From contig NC_092563.1 in assembly GCF_037975245.1 (NCBI RefSeq), positions 9,001,001-9,065,000 on the forward strand: a stretch of 64,000 nt of DNA, read 5' to 3'. Under the pieces are notes generated by a model, which saw only the letters and a list, made by a program, of their open reading frames with translations, was not told where the DNA came from and did not search any database. This DNA comes from Apostichopus japonicus. Its lineage: Eukaryota; Echinodermata; Holothuroidea; Aspidochirotida; Stichopodidae. This document shows positions 35,101 to 46,700 of this stretch, piece by piece (position 1 is the first letter of the stretch; the number at the start of each line of letters is the position of its first letter). The translations under genes were made by a program, and so were the position numbers.

Positions 35101-38100
35101 ACTGAAACTTTGCTAAAAGACACAAAACTCTGTTCCAAGTTCTTCCTCGTTGCAAGTTTAGTTTACTAAAAGTGTTATGATCTGTAATACTATAGTACTG
35201 TATCCTTTCAAGGCTCACTGTGAAAGGAACCGAGGGACGCAGTTCCCTGACCCCTCCCCTCCCCCACCCCCACAGTCAATTCCTTCGCCAACGCTTTTCA
35301 AATTCTTTGAGTTACTAATTATGTCTTCATACGAGTAGAGAAAACCTGATAAATTGCCGTTCATTCAGTCATTCGAAGTATATGTGGAGTTCACTGCATG
35401 ATCTGCGTCAATGGCTTCAATGTACATCAAGTAACTGGATTTCACTTTGCCTGAAGGAAACCCTTTAAATTTACACTATCATATATTAAATATTTCTCCC
35501 CTTGCAGGCAAAGACTGACATTTGTTGCTGGAGAAGTCAATAATGTGACAAGGTTTGAGCCCCGCGCATCCTTTATCGTATACTCTGTAGAATGTAGGTT
35601 ATAGCATGCAGTCATGTGACCATGAAGACATGTCGTTTGGGAGGGAGTGGGGGGGGTGTACCACAGAGGGTGTACCTCTTGGGTGTACCACATACCGTGT
35701 ACGTAGGCCTATTTGGGCTATACTAGGTCCTGTGACATGTGTGTTGGGAGAGGCGACCGTCTATATCAGGGTTTCCATAACTTTATCCCCCCATGAACCC
35801 CCTCTGGATGTCAGAGTTGTCCACCAACCCCCAACTTTTTGAGACACGATCTGAATCATTATTATACTGAAATATGCATAATAGTGCTTCATAAAAGATC
35901 AAGTTTATAGTGTAATATTGTAATGAAAAAACAAGAGATGAACAAATATTTATTTGAAAACTTCAAGATCAGATCAGCTCTTTATCTTCACGACGTACTG
36001 TCAGTCATGCGTACACCAACTTCACCAAAGTCATGCGGCCTGCGTCGTTTCATAATTTAGTTATTTATCACATGCACGGTACGGTAGGCCTACTACTATA
36101 TAGCAACATATGCGTATGGAACGCGAAAAGAGTTTGTCGATAGGTACGACTTTTGTACAGTAGGACTAAATTATATGATATATCAGATTTTAGTTCAACA
36201 AAAAGTACTCTAGTTTTGACTTTCAGAAACGTCTCACGAACCCCCTGGGACGGACTCACGCACCCCCTGGAGTTCATGCACCACAGTTAGTCAACCCTGC
36301 TCTATATTACATTAGTTATGGCCTATATAACATGGATACGTACACAAAATATGCTTTAGGGTTCATATTATGACACGAATAGGCCTACTGTATGTGTACA
36401 CAGACCTGTTGCATTGATTGGTGCCTACATGTAGGAATGTATCATGCACGTTCATGCTACATAAGACTGGCCGTTATATCATGTGTACATACATATTGCT
36501 TTACCTATACGTAAATAGCGTCCTCGTTTTTTGGTAACATTTGCATTATACGTATGTACAACATTCGTTGGGACTTACATCAGGGAGTTGTTTCCATAAC
36601 AACTCCCTGCTTATATCAGCTAAACATTGACATACTGCAATACTATGACTGTGTCATATAATGTATATAGTGACCCCTGTGAGTGCTCTGTATTTATTTT
36701 GGCAGTATGTAATACCAATAATTGGAAATGTTGCACTCGTTTCTTTGAGTGAGGGATTATTGACTGAGAGGTCACGCTTAAAATGATTGGATAAACATAG
36801 AAACAAGTGCGCCACTGCCAGAGAGGAATGAGGAAGGAATTCTGCAGAGAGTTTATCGTCTGATAATCATCGGCCCTGTGTTCTTCATAGACAAACACGA
36901 AACTTAACTGTTTGTTCATTGACGTTACTTCTTGTTAATCAATATTCGTTCCCGAGTACAGAAAGGAACTGACTAGGTGATGAGATCCTTAGAAATAATA
37001 ATAAACAATGTCGATTTCTATAGCGCCTCTCCAGGAAACGAGTAACAGCCCATGTTGTATGTGGACATTAACTGCCAATGCCCGGAATAATAATCTTCTA
37101 TTAATGCTAATGAAAATACTGTTTTGGGAAGTCACATGATTACATATACCCTTTGATATCACTCATCATTAAGATCCATACATGTTATGTGATTTCTCTT
37201 TCAGAAATATTCCTATAAGCATGTCAGTTTCCACGATTATTTCACCGATCGTCGCCATCTTGCTCCATCTGTCTTTTGCTGCTGTACTGAGTGAACAGGA
37301 GCTACAATCTGATACTCCTGTGATAGTGGTTAGTATAGTAAAAAAACAATGTGATCAGCGAACAAACATCCAACTCAATATTAAAGGCATTGAAGTCTCG
37401 CCCCAATTAAACCGCGTTCCGTGCTCTGAAAAAGTTAACTTTCCGTTGCTTGCAAGTGAAGTTTTCTGCTTGTCGCTACAAAATGCAGACAGTAATGAAA
37501 CGTGATACCTTGTTATCTTTAGCTGGACCTTATAATGTCCCGAATCGCTGTATCGTTTGTACACTGTGCTGTGGGTATTGACCACAGCTGTATGTACTGA
37601 CTGTACACTGGTGTCTACTTACCGAAGGTAGCAAGCTGTGTGCGTATTTTCTGGGATCGATGGTGGTGTCTATACACTTCTGTTACAACTCATTCGAAAC
37701 TAGGTCAGATTACCGGCATTGGACGTTTCTTCACACCCTTTAAATCATATGTCAGTGTAGAATGACGTCTATAGCTCTGAGTGCTGCCCTAGTGTGGGGT
37801 CAGGATGGGTAGTGAATTATTTAAATAAATGTTAAACGTCCTGGTGAGTAGAAGATGTGCAATTATAACAATATTTGCGTATGCCATCAAGTGCTTTATG
37901 ATATTAAAATACGATTGTAATTCTGTTTCCCATATATAGGCCTACACTGCACTTAGATTTGATAATATATTGTAATTTGTAATAATTGGAGTCGCTAAGT
38001 AATGGAATGGTCACGGCGATATTTTTTACTTGGGCTCTATCAATCCTTCAGGGTAATGTTACTTGTACTGATAAATAAACTTTGCAGTACGAACAGGGAG

Positions 38101-41100
38101 GTGTCTAACACTAACCGGTTATAAAGTTAGATGACTGTTAACTCCGCGAGCTGGTTGCATTACAAGTTTAGAACATTGCCCAGATAGCTAACCACATGAA
38201 GAGCTACACCCTCCTTTCCAGCTAACTAATTACGGTATACTTGCCATAAGTTAGTTATCTTTGCAGTTAATTAAGTTATAGCGCTCTGGCGTGTACGTGT
38301 GTGTGTGTGTCCGTATAGGGTGATATAAATACGGATTTTGGAAAATGTTGAAATTGAAAAACGTTGCAGTAGACAATTCCAGTAATTAGTTCTGATCAAC
38401 AGTTGAAAACATTATCTGTTCTTTTACAATTAGTCACCTGGTCACTCTTACTTGACAGAGAGGAAGTATACATTCTGACTAAGTTGGATGAGAACCAATT
38501 TGATGTTTGACAAAACGATGGAATTTAGTTTAGCCCGGTTACGACACCATGTTAAGGAAGTTGGGTTCTCACAAGGTCGACCCTCAAATACTTGCAAGCA
38601 AAAGTCAAAGCTCAAAAGGAAATAAAGGGAAGGACAAAAATAAATAAAGATTCCAAATTAGAGTATAGGTCTTGTTATTATACATATTCTTGTGAAAGCA
38701 AGGAGTCACTGAGCTTTATTATCAACATGTAGGTCTGTACAAACACTATGGCGGACGGGGCGCGGGGGGGGGGGGGGGGTGTTGGGCGAGGTTAGACATG
38801 TCGGATCTATGGTGGAGTCCTTAGGCTCTGCAATAGACAATAGTGGTGGCAGCATAGCGCCCAGTTACGTGACATATATTAGTACCACTGCGCCCTCTAA
38901 GAGTGAGACCAATATGTGTGTATCTCAAATATAGAGTTAATAGCACCATTGTACACCTGGTATAGGTGTAAGGGCGACATATAACAGACTGATACGGATA
39001 TTGTAGCACCACTGAGCACCAGCAAGAGTGACGGTGTATGTTTTAGAGATTGGGTGTTTAGTAGCACCACTGAGTGGCATTATTAGTGACGGCGGTTTGT
39101 ATCTAAGGCAATGGGACTTTACAGCAGTCACCATTGAATGGTAGTGGTGAGTGGTGTTAAAGTGTCCTGGGTGTAGGTTCAAGAAGCACCATCGTCGCCG
39201 GTGTGAGCGAAAGCTGGTATTACTTTTGATATAGTCAATTAGAGAAGACCTCATTTGCTGCATGGTATAACTACATCTACTTGGACTGAACAGCAACACT
39301 TTAAACGTTACTACATGGTAAAGTATGACATTAATCAGACGTGTTTCGGTGCTAACTTCCATTAGACCCTAGACACCACAGACAACTTATACAGCTGTCA
39401 CACCATAGACACCATGGACACCGGTCCCTACACCACCATACACATTGGCACAGTGCATGACAACATAGACACATACCACTGGCAGCTAAGATACTTACAC
39501 ATCATCTTTGGCACCGTAGACACCATAGTTACTCTTTAAGCCATAAGCACCATTAACACAATAGACTCCATAGTCAATCTACACTTCATACACACCATTG
39601 ACATCGCATACACCATGGGTACTCTCTAAGGCATGAGCACCATTGACACCATAGACTCCATAGTCCTTCTTCACTTCATACTGCACCATTGACATCGTAT
39701 ACACCATAGGTACATACTTCTCCGCACCATAGGCACATGTCACATCCTACCTAATACATACACCTGCAGACCCACACCATTGACACCGTTAACACCATTC
39801 TGCACGCTATAGACATCGTAGACACCATTAGTGTGACATCAGGGAATTCCACAGGTGAAACATTCGGCTGGAGGTAAGATTGAAACTATCAAGCAAAATT
39901 AGAGAGAATACCAAGTTGAGAAAGTACTTGATTCGAATAAACAATATAAATCCTCTTTCTGCCCTGATAAGATTGATATCAAGTGACTGTGCATCTCAAT
40001 GAATGTAAATTGATAAGCGAGTGAAGATATCTCCCTAAGTAACGCCGCCTACATCTATACTGCCATGATTTCGTTTTGTCCTACCATTTGTTCTGAGATA
40101 TGTGATAGGCTTACCTGTCTTTCTATTTTTAATAACATAGAGTGTTAATGTTCCATAATGTTTTCATTAATCACCAGCTTTTCGCTCATCGGGCCATGGG
40201 ACGGTTAACACCCGTAGCTTTACTGTTAGTGTCCGTCCAAGCCCTTTGCTCGATGAATACAGGGATCCTCGCCGGTACAAGGTATACCAATCATGAGAGA
40301 GTTATTCCTTTCTTTGGCTTGCAGTATAACATGTGAGGTACACGGGGTGTGTGTTTGTGAATGTGTGTACTGTGGGGCCGGGGGTTGGGGGGGGGGCGGG
40401 AATACCTGTATTCTGCGCAAGGACTGGCCTGGTAGTACATGACTGAGTAAGATCCCTAGGGATAAGATTGCTTCACATTATTGACTGTCTATAGTTAAAC
40501 ATACAAAATGTTCTGCCGAATTTGCCAACAGAACAGTAATGACAAAAGGTAGTGGATTGGGTGGGGGAGGGTGGGGGGATGGGGGTATGGTGGGGATTGC
40601 TGTTCATTTTGACATTCTGCACAGGAATTCGCCGTCTGCCTCTTCATAATGAGTAAGCGGTTTTCTTCATTTTCTCTTCTCGCCGTTGATCTGTAAGCTA
40701 TCAGAAGCAGAGATGAATTTATTGGTTTTTCATTAATATTTCATTGACATTCTCGATTTGCTTTATAGGACATTGTATGCTGCAGCCCGCGAATCAATGT
40801 CTCCCGAGTTTTGGGCAATGTTACACATTCATAAACTGACGTTCGTTCCTGCTGCATTGACCCTTGTAAGTAGCACATTCATAAATAATGTAGCTGTTCT
40901 CCAAATACTCGATATGAACGATTTGAAAATGATATAAGTTATCAATATTTAGAGGAGAAAAGGTGGTAGTTGGCCGCTCTTTTAAATTCATTCTCTTCCT
41001 TTTAAATTCATTCCTCTCTTACCTGTCTCCTATAGATATGCACTCTAATCTACCTAGCCTTTAACAACTTGTAAAGCCTTGCACTGAACTCCCAATAACC

Positions 41101-44100
41101 CTGCAAGGCAAAAATTGGATGAACTTCATAATTGGTATGTGGTTTAATCTTAAAGCAGCATTTGCGTCCTTTTCTATGCTTATATATTTAAATCTTACTT
41201 CAAATGGTGGCATAAAAGTCAAAACATTTGCAACTTTCAACTTTGTTTTTCTCCAAGATATTTTCCGTTGGGATCCCAATAAACCTCACCCATAATATGA
41301 ATATTTAAACACTACGAACGTCATTGACCAATACGTAATACAACACCAAGCTTGATTTGTGTACAGTCTATATGGCAGTTGTACCAGGGAGTTCCATAAA
41401 AACTCCTTGGTTGTACCAACGCAAAGTCTTGATTCTATTTTTGGCAACGGCTCATAACTAAACATGGATCTCTGATTGGTTGAATTCAAACTAGTGGTTT
41501 TGGGGGAGCTGCGATTAATTTTAAATGTGGAATTTTGTCGTGGATACTTTTCTCATTATCTGCAAATATCCTTAATTACTCGCCAATTAACGATGTTGGC
41601 AGGGAAAAACTTGGCTGATATCTTAGTTTGCTGTTTTGTGATTGATATATGTAAAAAACTTGATGGACATGTCAAAAGAGTAGAAAACCGCGACCAAACG
41701 CAAAATGCTGCTTTAAGATTCAGGTTTCTGTTGAGGCCCAAATCTCATTTGAGGTCACCAAAGGACAATTCTCGAAAATGTTGTTAACACATTAACTCCA
41801 AAAGTTTGGATGAAATTTATTATTGGTTTGTGTGTCCACCTTATTGAGTAAGAAGACACCTATCAGTGTTTCACGTAGAGGTCAAAGGTCGTTGAGGTTA
41901 CCAAAAGTTCAGATGTAATAGTCCCCTGAGTGGCTTCGGTGTGAGAGAAGGTTAAGTATACTACGGAATAAATAGTATAGTACGAAATAAAAACGTAATG
42001 GAATCAGAATCAAACTGAGGTAAGGGTTGAGCTTGGCATAGAATCATGTATGTAGGTATGTATTTAAGATCCTCCTGCAAGCAGGAACTCGCGAAGAAGC
42101 CATCATTGGCTTATCAAAGCCGACCGAACCAAGTCAAAGTTGACCGAACTAAGTCTCTTAGATTCATATTTAACGTCAATGATTATGAATTGTCAATTGT
42201 CAACAACTCTGTGACTGGACGACACACATTAATCTTACAGTGACTCGAACTCGGGACCTTATGATCGAAAGGCACCGGCGTTAGCCACTGAGCTAACACT
42301 CCTGATTATAATTATATCATAGTACAAAGGATACTAACACCCAACATCGATCAATCTGTCTTCAGATGACGATATCTATGCCAATGCTCCTCATTGAAAA
42401 TTTGCACCAGCTGATAACGGTTCTGGGTGCATTCCGTTGGTTTCCGCCTATGCTCGTTGCCGTAGCTGTGATAGTCCATCGTTGGAGATTCCCGAGAGTT
42501 TATCGTCCTTTCAAGGTTCGTGCTTTCAAACCGCATCCGTTATTCTCTTAAGAAGAAACAATTTTGGTATTCGAGAATGATTGCAATCGCATAGTTAATG
42601 TCTGGTTGTTTCCATGGAAAACTACTTGAAACAGTGTTTACGTGATTTGAAACAACTTGAAACAGTGTTTATGTGATTTGAAACTACTTGAAACAGTGTT
42701 TGTGTGATTTGGAACAACTTGAAACAGTGTTTGTGTGATTTGAATCTACTTGAAACAGTGTTTACGTGATTTGAAACTACGTGAAACAGTGTTTGTGTGA
42801 TTTGAAACTACTTGAAACAGTGTTTACGTGATTTCAAACTACTTGAAACAGTGTTTACGTGATTTGAAACTACTTGAAACAGTGTTTATGTGAATTGAAA
42901 CTACTTGAAACAGTGTTTACGTGATTTGAAACTACTTGAAACAGTGTTTGTGTGATTTCAAACTACTTGAAACAGTGTTTACGTGATTTGAAACTATACT
43001 TGAAACAGTGTTTATGTGATTTGAAACTACTTGAAATAGTGTTTATGTGATTTGAAACTAATTGAAACTGTTTATGTAATTTGAAACGAGTTGTAATTCC
43101 GAAAATGTTTTGGGAAATGTTCGAGTTTTCTGTCTGTGTGGATTTATTTCGTAACTGAGTGTGGAATAAGGGTAACATATGCTTCAGCATTTGATAATCG
43201 GTAATGAAACTTGACAGCAAACATTAAATATGTTATATACGTTTTGGTATTCCCGTTAAAATTACGATGTGAACTGAGTTCCCACTACTTTTGTGTAAGT
43301 TGGAAAAGCTGTAGAATAAGTATAAATAATATTCTTAGGGAAAACTTAGATATAGGCATTAATAAATCGTTTTTTTTTTCTAAATCGCCTTCTCAATAAA
43401 AACTTTTATAAGATAAAACGCAGGCAATCATATTGTCATTGATGTCATTTTTATTCTTGATTATTTCGTCGAGTGCAAACGTGAACAAGGTGAACAATCA
43501 TGTGAGCTAACCTAAACCCACCTTTAGTCTATAGTCACTAGACTCTAGTGTAAAGTTTCTTACGTTTCTCCCTCGTGCAGGTACCAGCTGCTTTCCCATT
43601 CATTTTCATCACATTTTGTCTTGTCCAGACGATTGTCACTTTTATCCAGCATCCATTGGCAGTCGGAGTTTGTCTCCTTGGCATCTTGCCAGCATTCCCT
43701 CTTTTTCTTGTTTTAGTTAAATTGAGAAGACCGATGACGCTCTTCAAGGCTGTAGGTAAGAACGACTACGACTAACATGGCGAATGCATGGTTCTTAAAG
43801 GGTGTAAAGACTCGCGCAAAAGAAACGTCTAATGCCGGTAATCTGACCTAGTTCGCATGAGGTGTAGCAGAAGTGTTAGACACCACCATCGATCCCAGAA
43901 AATACACACACAGCTTGCTACCGTCGGTTATTAGACACTAGTGTACAGTCAGTACATACAGCTGCGGTCAATACCCACAGCACAGTGTATAAACGATACA
44001 GTGATGGACATCTCAGGTCCAGCTATAGATAACAAGGTATCACGTTTCATTACTGTCTGCATTTTGTAGCGACACGAACAAAACGTCACTTGCAAGCAAC

Positions 44101-44981
44101 AGAAAGTTAACTTTTTCAGATGGCCGCACGCGGTTTGGGCGAGTCTTCAATGCCTTTAAAGAATCAATCATGATCGTAGAAATCAGCAAAATAAATAATA
44201 GCCCATGATGCAGAAAACAAGATTTATCCATACAACTTAGATCGACTTTAACAGTATCACACTGATATTAAGGTTGAATTTAGGCATAAAGTTTGAATTT
44301 TCATGTTGTGGAAATAAACATTGCTATAAGTTTTCCTTTTTAACTTCTCTCTCACTTATTTGAGAAATTACCCCATCGTTATCGGAGGCTCATCAATTAC
44401 AGTGTCTGGACTATTTAGTCTATGATGCTAACAGTTGCGTAACTCCTCAGATGCAATTTAATGCATATTTAATGCATTTAAGCACAATATGCCAGTGGTG
44501 GATATCTGTGAAGGATTTTCTGTTGTTGATCTTGAATCAAGATGTTGAGGTTGAATTATTAAACCTATAATGTAACAATTGATTAACATTAAATTAACAA
44601 GCCAACACTGAGCATCAACGTCGTTATCAATTTAACTTTTAAAGACACATTCCAGAGAGTTTTGCATAATTATATTCAAAGCCGAAATGTCTTGGAAACT
44701 AGAATAGTCATAGAAACGTAACAAAGTACTCCAAATTTTCTCCGTTTTTTCATTGGATTACTACCAATGGAGATAAAAAATACTGCCTAAAATCACGTTT
44801 TCAACTTTAGTAGCTATGTGTACCGACTAACCCAGTAAACTTACTTAGTGAGGGTGTTTGAAAGTGAAACTATTATCAGAAAATGTAAGTAATATTTGAA
44901 TGCTTCTTTTTTTTTGCAGAAAGGGCTACAGAATTCATGCAAAAACTGCTCCTTGTAGCACACGATCTCGGGCATGGGTGA
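31468..44981 (+). CDS. SLC7/LAT-like amino-acid transporter, divergent
   Basis: Ten coding exons (each listed separately) join without a frame break into 558 codons, 557 residues. The protein follows the light-subunit SLC7 family (LAT/b0,+ types), 12-helix membrane amino-acid exchangers, from TM1 to the C-terminus. Conserved stretches include GAQCYAEI and GGEFILIYR (TM2-3) and GEVNNVTRNIP, the counterpart of the family's TEE..NP..NLP. VYRPFK matches the RPIK region, and the closing FMQKLL is also family-like. Oddities: the N-terminus before TM1 is about 100 residues, longer than usual. The TM1 G-S/A-G substrate motif reads SAS. The TM6 Phe of FAYGGW is Pro (PVFLGW). The extracellular Cys that links to the heavy chain (4F2hc/rBAT) is absent in HIVLREYGLDLPRH. 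The frame is open, so the gene is presumably functional, perhaps with altered substrate or partner. Kozak context AACATGG. A polyadenylation signal candidate is at 45721. Confidence 0.88.
32818..33182 (-). mobile_element. TTAA-flanked MITE, copy B (transporter intron 1)
   Basis: Inverted relative to copies A and D. The right end CTTCACACCCTTTAA is intact; the left end is mutated (GTTGAGCATTGAAGACTCG). About 140 bp separate it from the next exon. Confidence 0.75.
33322..33447 (+). CDS. transporter exon 2 (residues 230-271)
   Basis: Acceptor CTCTCTCTACAG; donor GTCAGT at 33448, chosen because it alone gives phase 1 for exon 3. It encodes TM4-5 (IYALHCISTRWVARLQ, FCCLGIIISAAVRFII), the counterpart of the family's NC.SV..ATRVQ stretch. 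Confidence 0.82.
34853..34955 (+). CDS. transporter exon 3 (residues 272-305)
   Basis: Acceptor TTTTACCCTATAG, donor GTATGT, phase 1 in, 2 out. It encodes the loop before TM6 and TM6 (VDIFQAFAAASPVFLGW); the usual FAYGGW substrate gate reads PVFLGW. Confidence 0.88.
35508..35552 (+). CDS. transporter exon 4 (residues 306-320)
   Basis: A 45-nt exon with acceptor CTCCCCTTGCAG, donor GTTTGA, phase 2 at both ends. It encodes QRLTFVAGEVNNVT, aligned to the family's N.L.FVTEE..NP. The donor is weak at +3, but the phase and homology fit. Confidence 0.85.
35767..36299. mobile_element. 533-bp hAT-like MITE (transporter intron 4)
   Basis: It begins CAGGGTTTCCATAACTTTAT and ends AGTTAGTCAACCCTG. The flanks GTCTATAT (35759-35766) and CTCTATAT (36300-36307) match at 7 of 8 bases. 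A relative at 19710 carries a palindromic duplication of the right half. Confidence 0.7.
37205..37328 (+). CDS. transporter exon 5 (residues 321-362)
   Basis: Acceptor TTTCTCTTTCAG, donor GTTAGT, phase 2 in, 0 out. It encodes RNIPISMSVS then TM7 (IISPIVAILLHLSFAAVL) and the loop with SEQELQS, the counterpart of the LAT MS..EL.. stretch. Confidence 0.88.
37381..37742 (-). mobile_element. TTAA-flanked MITE, copy C (transporter intron 5)
   Basis: 362 bp with intact TTAA at both ends (37381-37384, 37739-37742) and ends AAGGCATTGAAGTCTCGCC and TTCTTCACACCC. It begins only 52 bp after the exon 5 donor. Confidence 0.85.
38870..39215. repeat. degenerate ~60-65 bp tandem repeat
   Basis: The motif AGCACCACTGAG... 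followed by AGTGACGG recurs about six times (38880-39200) in transporter intron 5. A G run of about 17 precedes it at 38764-38780. Confidence 0.55.
39365..39835. repeat. ACACCATAG-type simple tandem repeat
   Basis: Degenerate units of 9-15 bp around GACACCATAGACACC and CACCATTGACATCG fill this part of transporter intron 5. Confidence 0.65.
40178..40281 (+). CDS. transporter exon 6 (residues 363-396)
   Basis: Acceptor TTAATCACCAG, donor GTATAC, phase 0 in, 2 out. It encodes LFAHRAMGRLTP and TM8 (VALLLVSVQALCSMNTGILA), the counterpart of the family's FG.VNGSLFTSSR. Confidence 0.85.
40769..40865 (+). CDS. transporter exon 7 (residues 397-429)
   Basis: Acceptor TTGCTTTATAG, donor GTAAGT, phase 2 in, 0 out. 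It encodes TLYAAARESMSPEFWAMLHI, matching the family's F.A.REGHLP..L.MI, then the start of TM9. Confidence 0.88.
42067..42304 (-). repeat. tRNA-derived SINE (transporter intron 7)
   Basis: Read on the minus strand it has an A-box-like TTAGCTCAGTGGCTAACG and a B-box GTCCCGAGTTCGAGTCACT. The non-tRNA body that follows ends in TTCGCGAGTTCCTGCTTGCA and GGAGGATC. The same family is at 17665-17896. Confidence 0.78.
42366..42515 (+). CDS. transporter exon 8 (residues 430-479)
   Basis: Acceptor CAATCTGTCTTCAG, donor GTTCGT, phase 0 at both ends. It encodes the rest of TM9, TM10 (WFPPMLVAVAVIVHRW) and the basic loop FPRVYRPFK, the counterpart of the family's RPIK. Confidence 0.88.
42625..43095. repeat. 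31-bp minisatellite, about 14 copies (transporter intron 8)
   Basis: The unit is TTGAAACAGTGTTTACGTGA followed by TTTGAAACTAC. A shorter echo of TTGAAAC occurs within each unit. Copies differ mainly at the ACG / GTG / ATG position. Confidence 0.88.
43581..43755 (+). CDS. transporter exon 9 (residues 480-537)
   Basis: Acceptor CTCCCTCGTGCAG, donor GTAAGA, phase 0 in, 1 out. It encodes VPAAFPFIFITFCLVQTIVT (TM11), then LAVGVCLLGILPAFPLFLVL (TM12), and the cytoplasmic KLRRPMTLFKAV. Confidence 0.88.
43795..44159 (+). mobile_element. TTAA-flanked MITE, copy D (transporter intron 9)
   Basis: 365 bp with TTAA at 43795-43798 and 44156-44159. Ends AGGGTGTAAAGACTCGCGC and GGGCGAGTCTTCAATGCC. It starts 40 bp after the exon 9 donor and has the same orientation as copy A. 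Confidence 0.85.
44920..44981 (+). CDS. transporter exon 10 (residues 538-557 and stop)
   Basis: The acceptor is a T-rich tract ending TTTTTGCAG; phase 1 in. It encodes ERATEFMQKLLLVAHDLGHG and TGA, with the short amphipathic tail usual in LAT proteins (..L.QK....). Confidence 0.85.
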
Positions 44982-45193
44982 ACGACAATGGACTTGAAGT
45001 AGGAACCATTAATGATATAACGAACTATAACCCGGTGAACTATGGTCCGAGACAGACAATGATCACGTGAGATCGCCAGAACAGGAAGACATCAATGTTC
45101 GAGGAAGCTCGGTTTATTTATAGAAGGAATCTCCAACAGCTAACAATACATACCTTGCAATGGGCGTGTGCACCAGTTTGCAATGGAAAAACA

Positions 45194-45597
45194 TCATGTC
45201 CCCCGCACCACTGTTTGACCACAGTTTAGTGTTGCTACATTATACTCTAACGTACCTGCTACGGCGGACATGGTGATCAGGGGGACACAATTTACAACAA
45301 AATATATGACCGCCAAATAATGTCCCTCCTTCATTAAACCATAGCATATACTGTCCGGGAGACAGTCTGTACCATCTGGCCTTGTACAATAGGTCTGGGG
45401 AGACCAAATGTACTGGTAAATCCAGTATAAACTGTCCTGTGGGACTAGGACAGTATTGACTGAATATGGGATATTTGCGACAGTTTGTACTGCTACACCG
45501 GCAGTGTATGATGTTATGCCTAGCCTATCTTTTACGCTGGTCATATCCCAGAGGGGGGAAGGGATGAAAAGCTTCATATTTCTATGATTGATTGCAA
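45194..45597 (-). pseudogene. GPCR-like fragment, end of TM3 to TM5
   Basis: On the minus strand the frame reads AINHRNMKLFIPSPLWDMTS, like the end of TM3 and ICL2 of rhodopsin-type receptors (a DRY-like position as HRN). Then comes a helix-like SYTAGVAVQTVANIPYS, a Cys-containing loop (YCTRPDGTDC, ICYG) and a convincing TM5 (YLAVIYFVVNCVPLITM). A TAG stop lies just upstream, no TM1-3 frame is visible beyond it, and no TM6-7 follows at lower coordinates. It is therefore read as a receptor remnant, or one exon of an unassembled gene. It is antisense to the possible 3' UTR of the transporter. The family is tentative. Confidence 0.38.
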
Positions 45598-45720
45598 ACT
45601 ATGTCCAAAAACCTGCAAATATTAGATCACCCTCTTCTTACCTTCCTGTTCATGCAAAGGTTGTGGGGAAAAAAAAACGTGCCCGCGGGCACTTATGCTA
45701 AATTCTATTACAATTGTCTG

Positions 45721-45726
45721 AATAAA
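45721..45726 (+). promoter_or_regulatory. possible polyadenylation signal of the transporter gene
   Basis: AATAAA about 740 nt after the transporter stop codon. No closer copy was seen in 44982-45720. Confidence 0.25.
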
Positions 45727-46700
45727 ACACCTGGAAAACGATTGCCCATGGCACCGATATGAATCGAACGCTTCATTATTACTCTTTGATAGTTTTAGCA
45801 ATTAATGTTTAAGAAATCCGTACCATTTTGAAAGATGAATCAAAACATCATACCTGTTATACATAAATTTAAAAAATAACAATAATTGTAAAATGGCTGT
45901 CTAATTTGAATATTCGAAATTCCAATTTCTCACCTTCCCATTCATTATATATATATGCCGAAATAAAGAAAAGTCCCATAAATTCCACTACAAATTTTGT
46001 GAATAAAACCTTCAACAGTCAACATATTTAAACATTGAAGAAGGGTTAAGAAGGAAACCTATATTAAGATTTCTAAGAGATGCAGCTCATGGTGGCGTCA
46101 TTGAATCTGCAATGCACTTATGTGTTTCTGTTTGAGATACAGTAGCCAGGTTTTTTGGACCGTACTTTTGTCAACGCTACTGACAATGTTTACACCCTCA
46201 CTGTGTGATACGGTACCTTCCAACGCCACTAAAAAAGTGCCCTTAAATAATCTTTAAAGGTATGCTGCATTGGCCCCAAATATGCTAGATATTCAAAATA
46301 TGGTCACCTTTGGTCAAAATTCTTAAACTGTTTTCATTACAACCATCGAGGAATTTTCCTCACAGGTACATTCAGTCATTTGTTGTGTTCTTTAAAACTG
46401 TCTGAGAACAATTTGGAGAGTAAAGACCTCCAGGAAAGTACTCTTTGAAAACTTATAGCAATTTTAGAGAACTATAATTTGGGGCCTATATATACTGACT
46501 ACCTTTTAACTGTACGAGATAATAAGAATGTGAGTTGCCTTCCACTGAAGGACCGAAGTCTTTGTTATCGCGAGGTTTATATCCGGATAGGATTTGATGG
46601 GTAAGAGTGCGCCATCTCTAAATTAAAGAAGGCCAGTACGCTACGTGTTCTGATAACATTGTCTTTCCCTCAAGTGAACTGTTATTTGTGTGAACTATGA

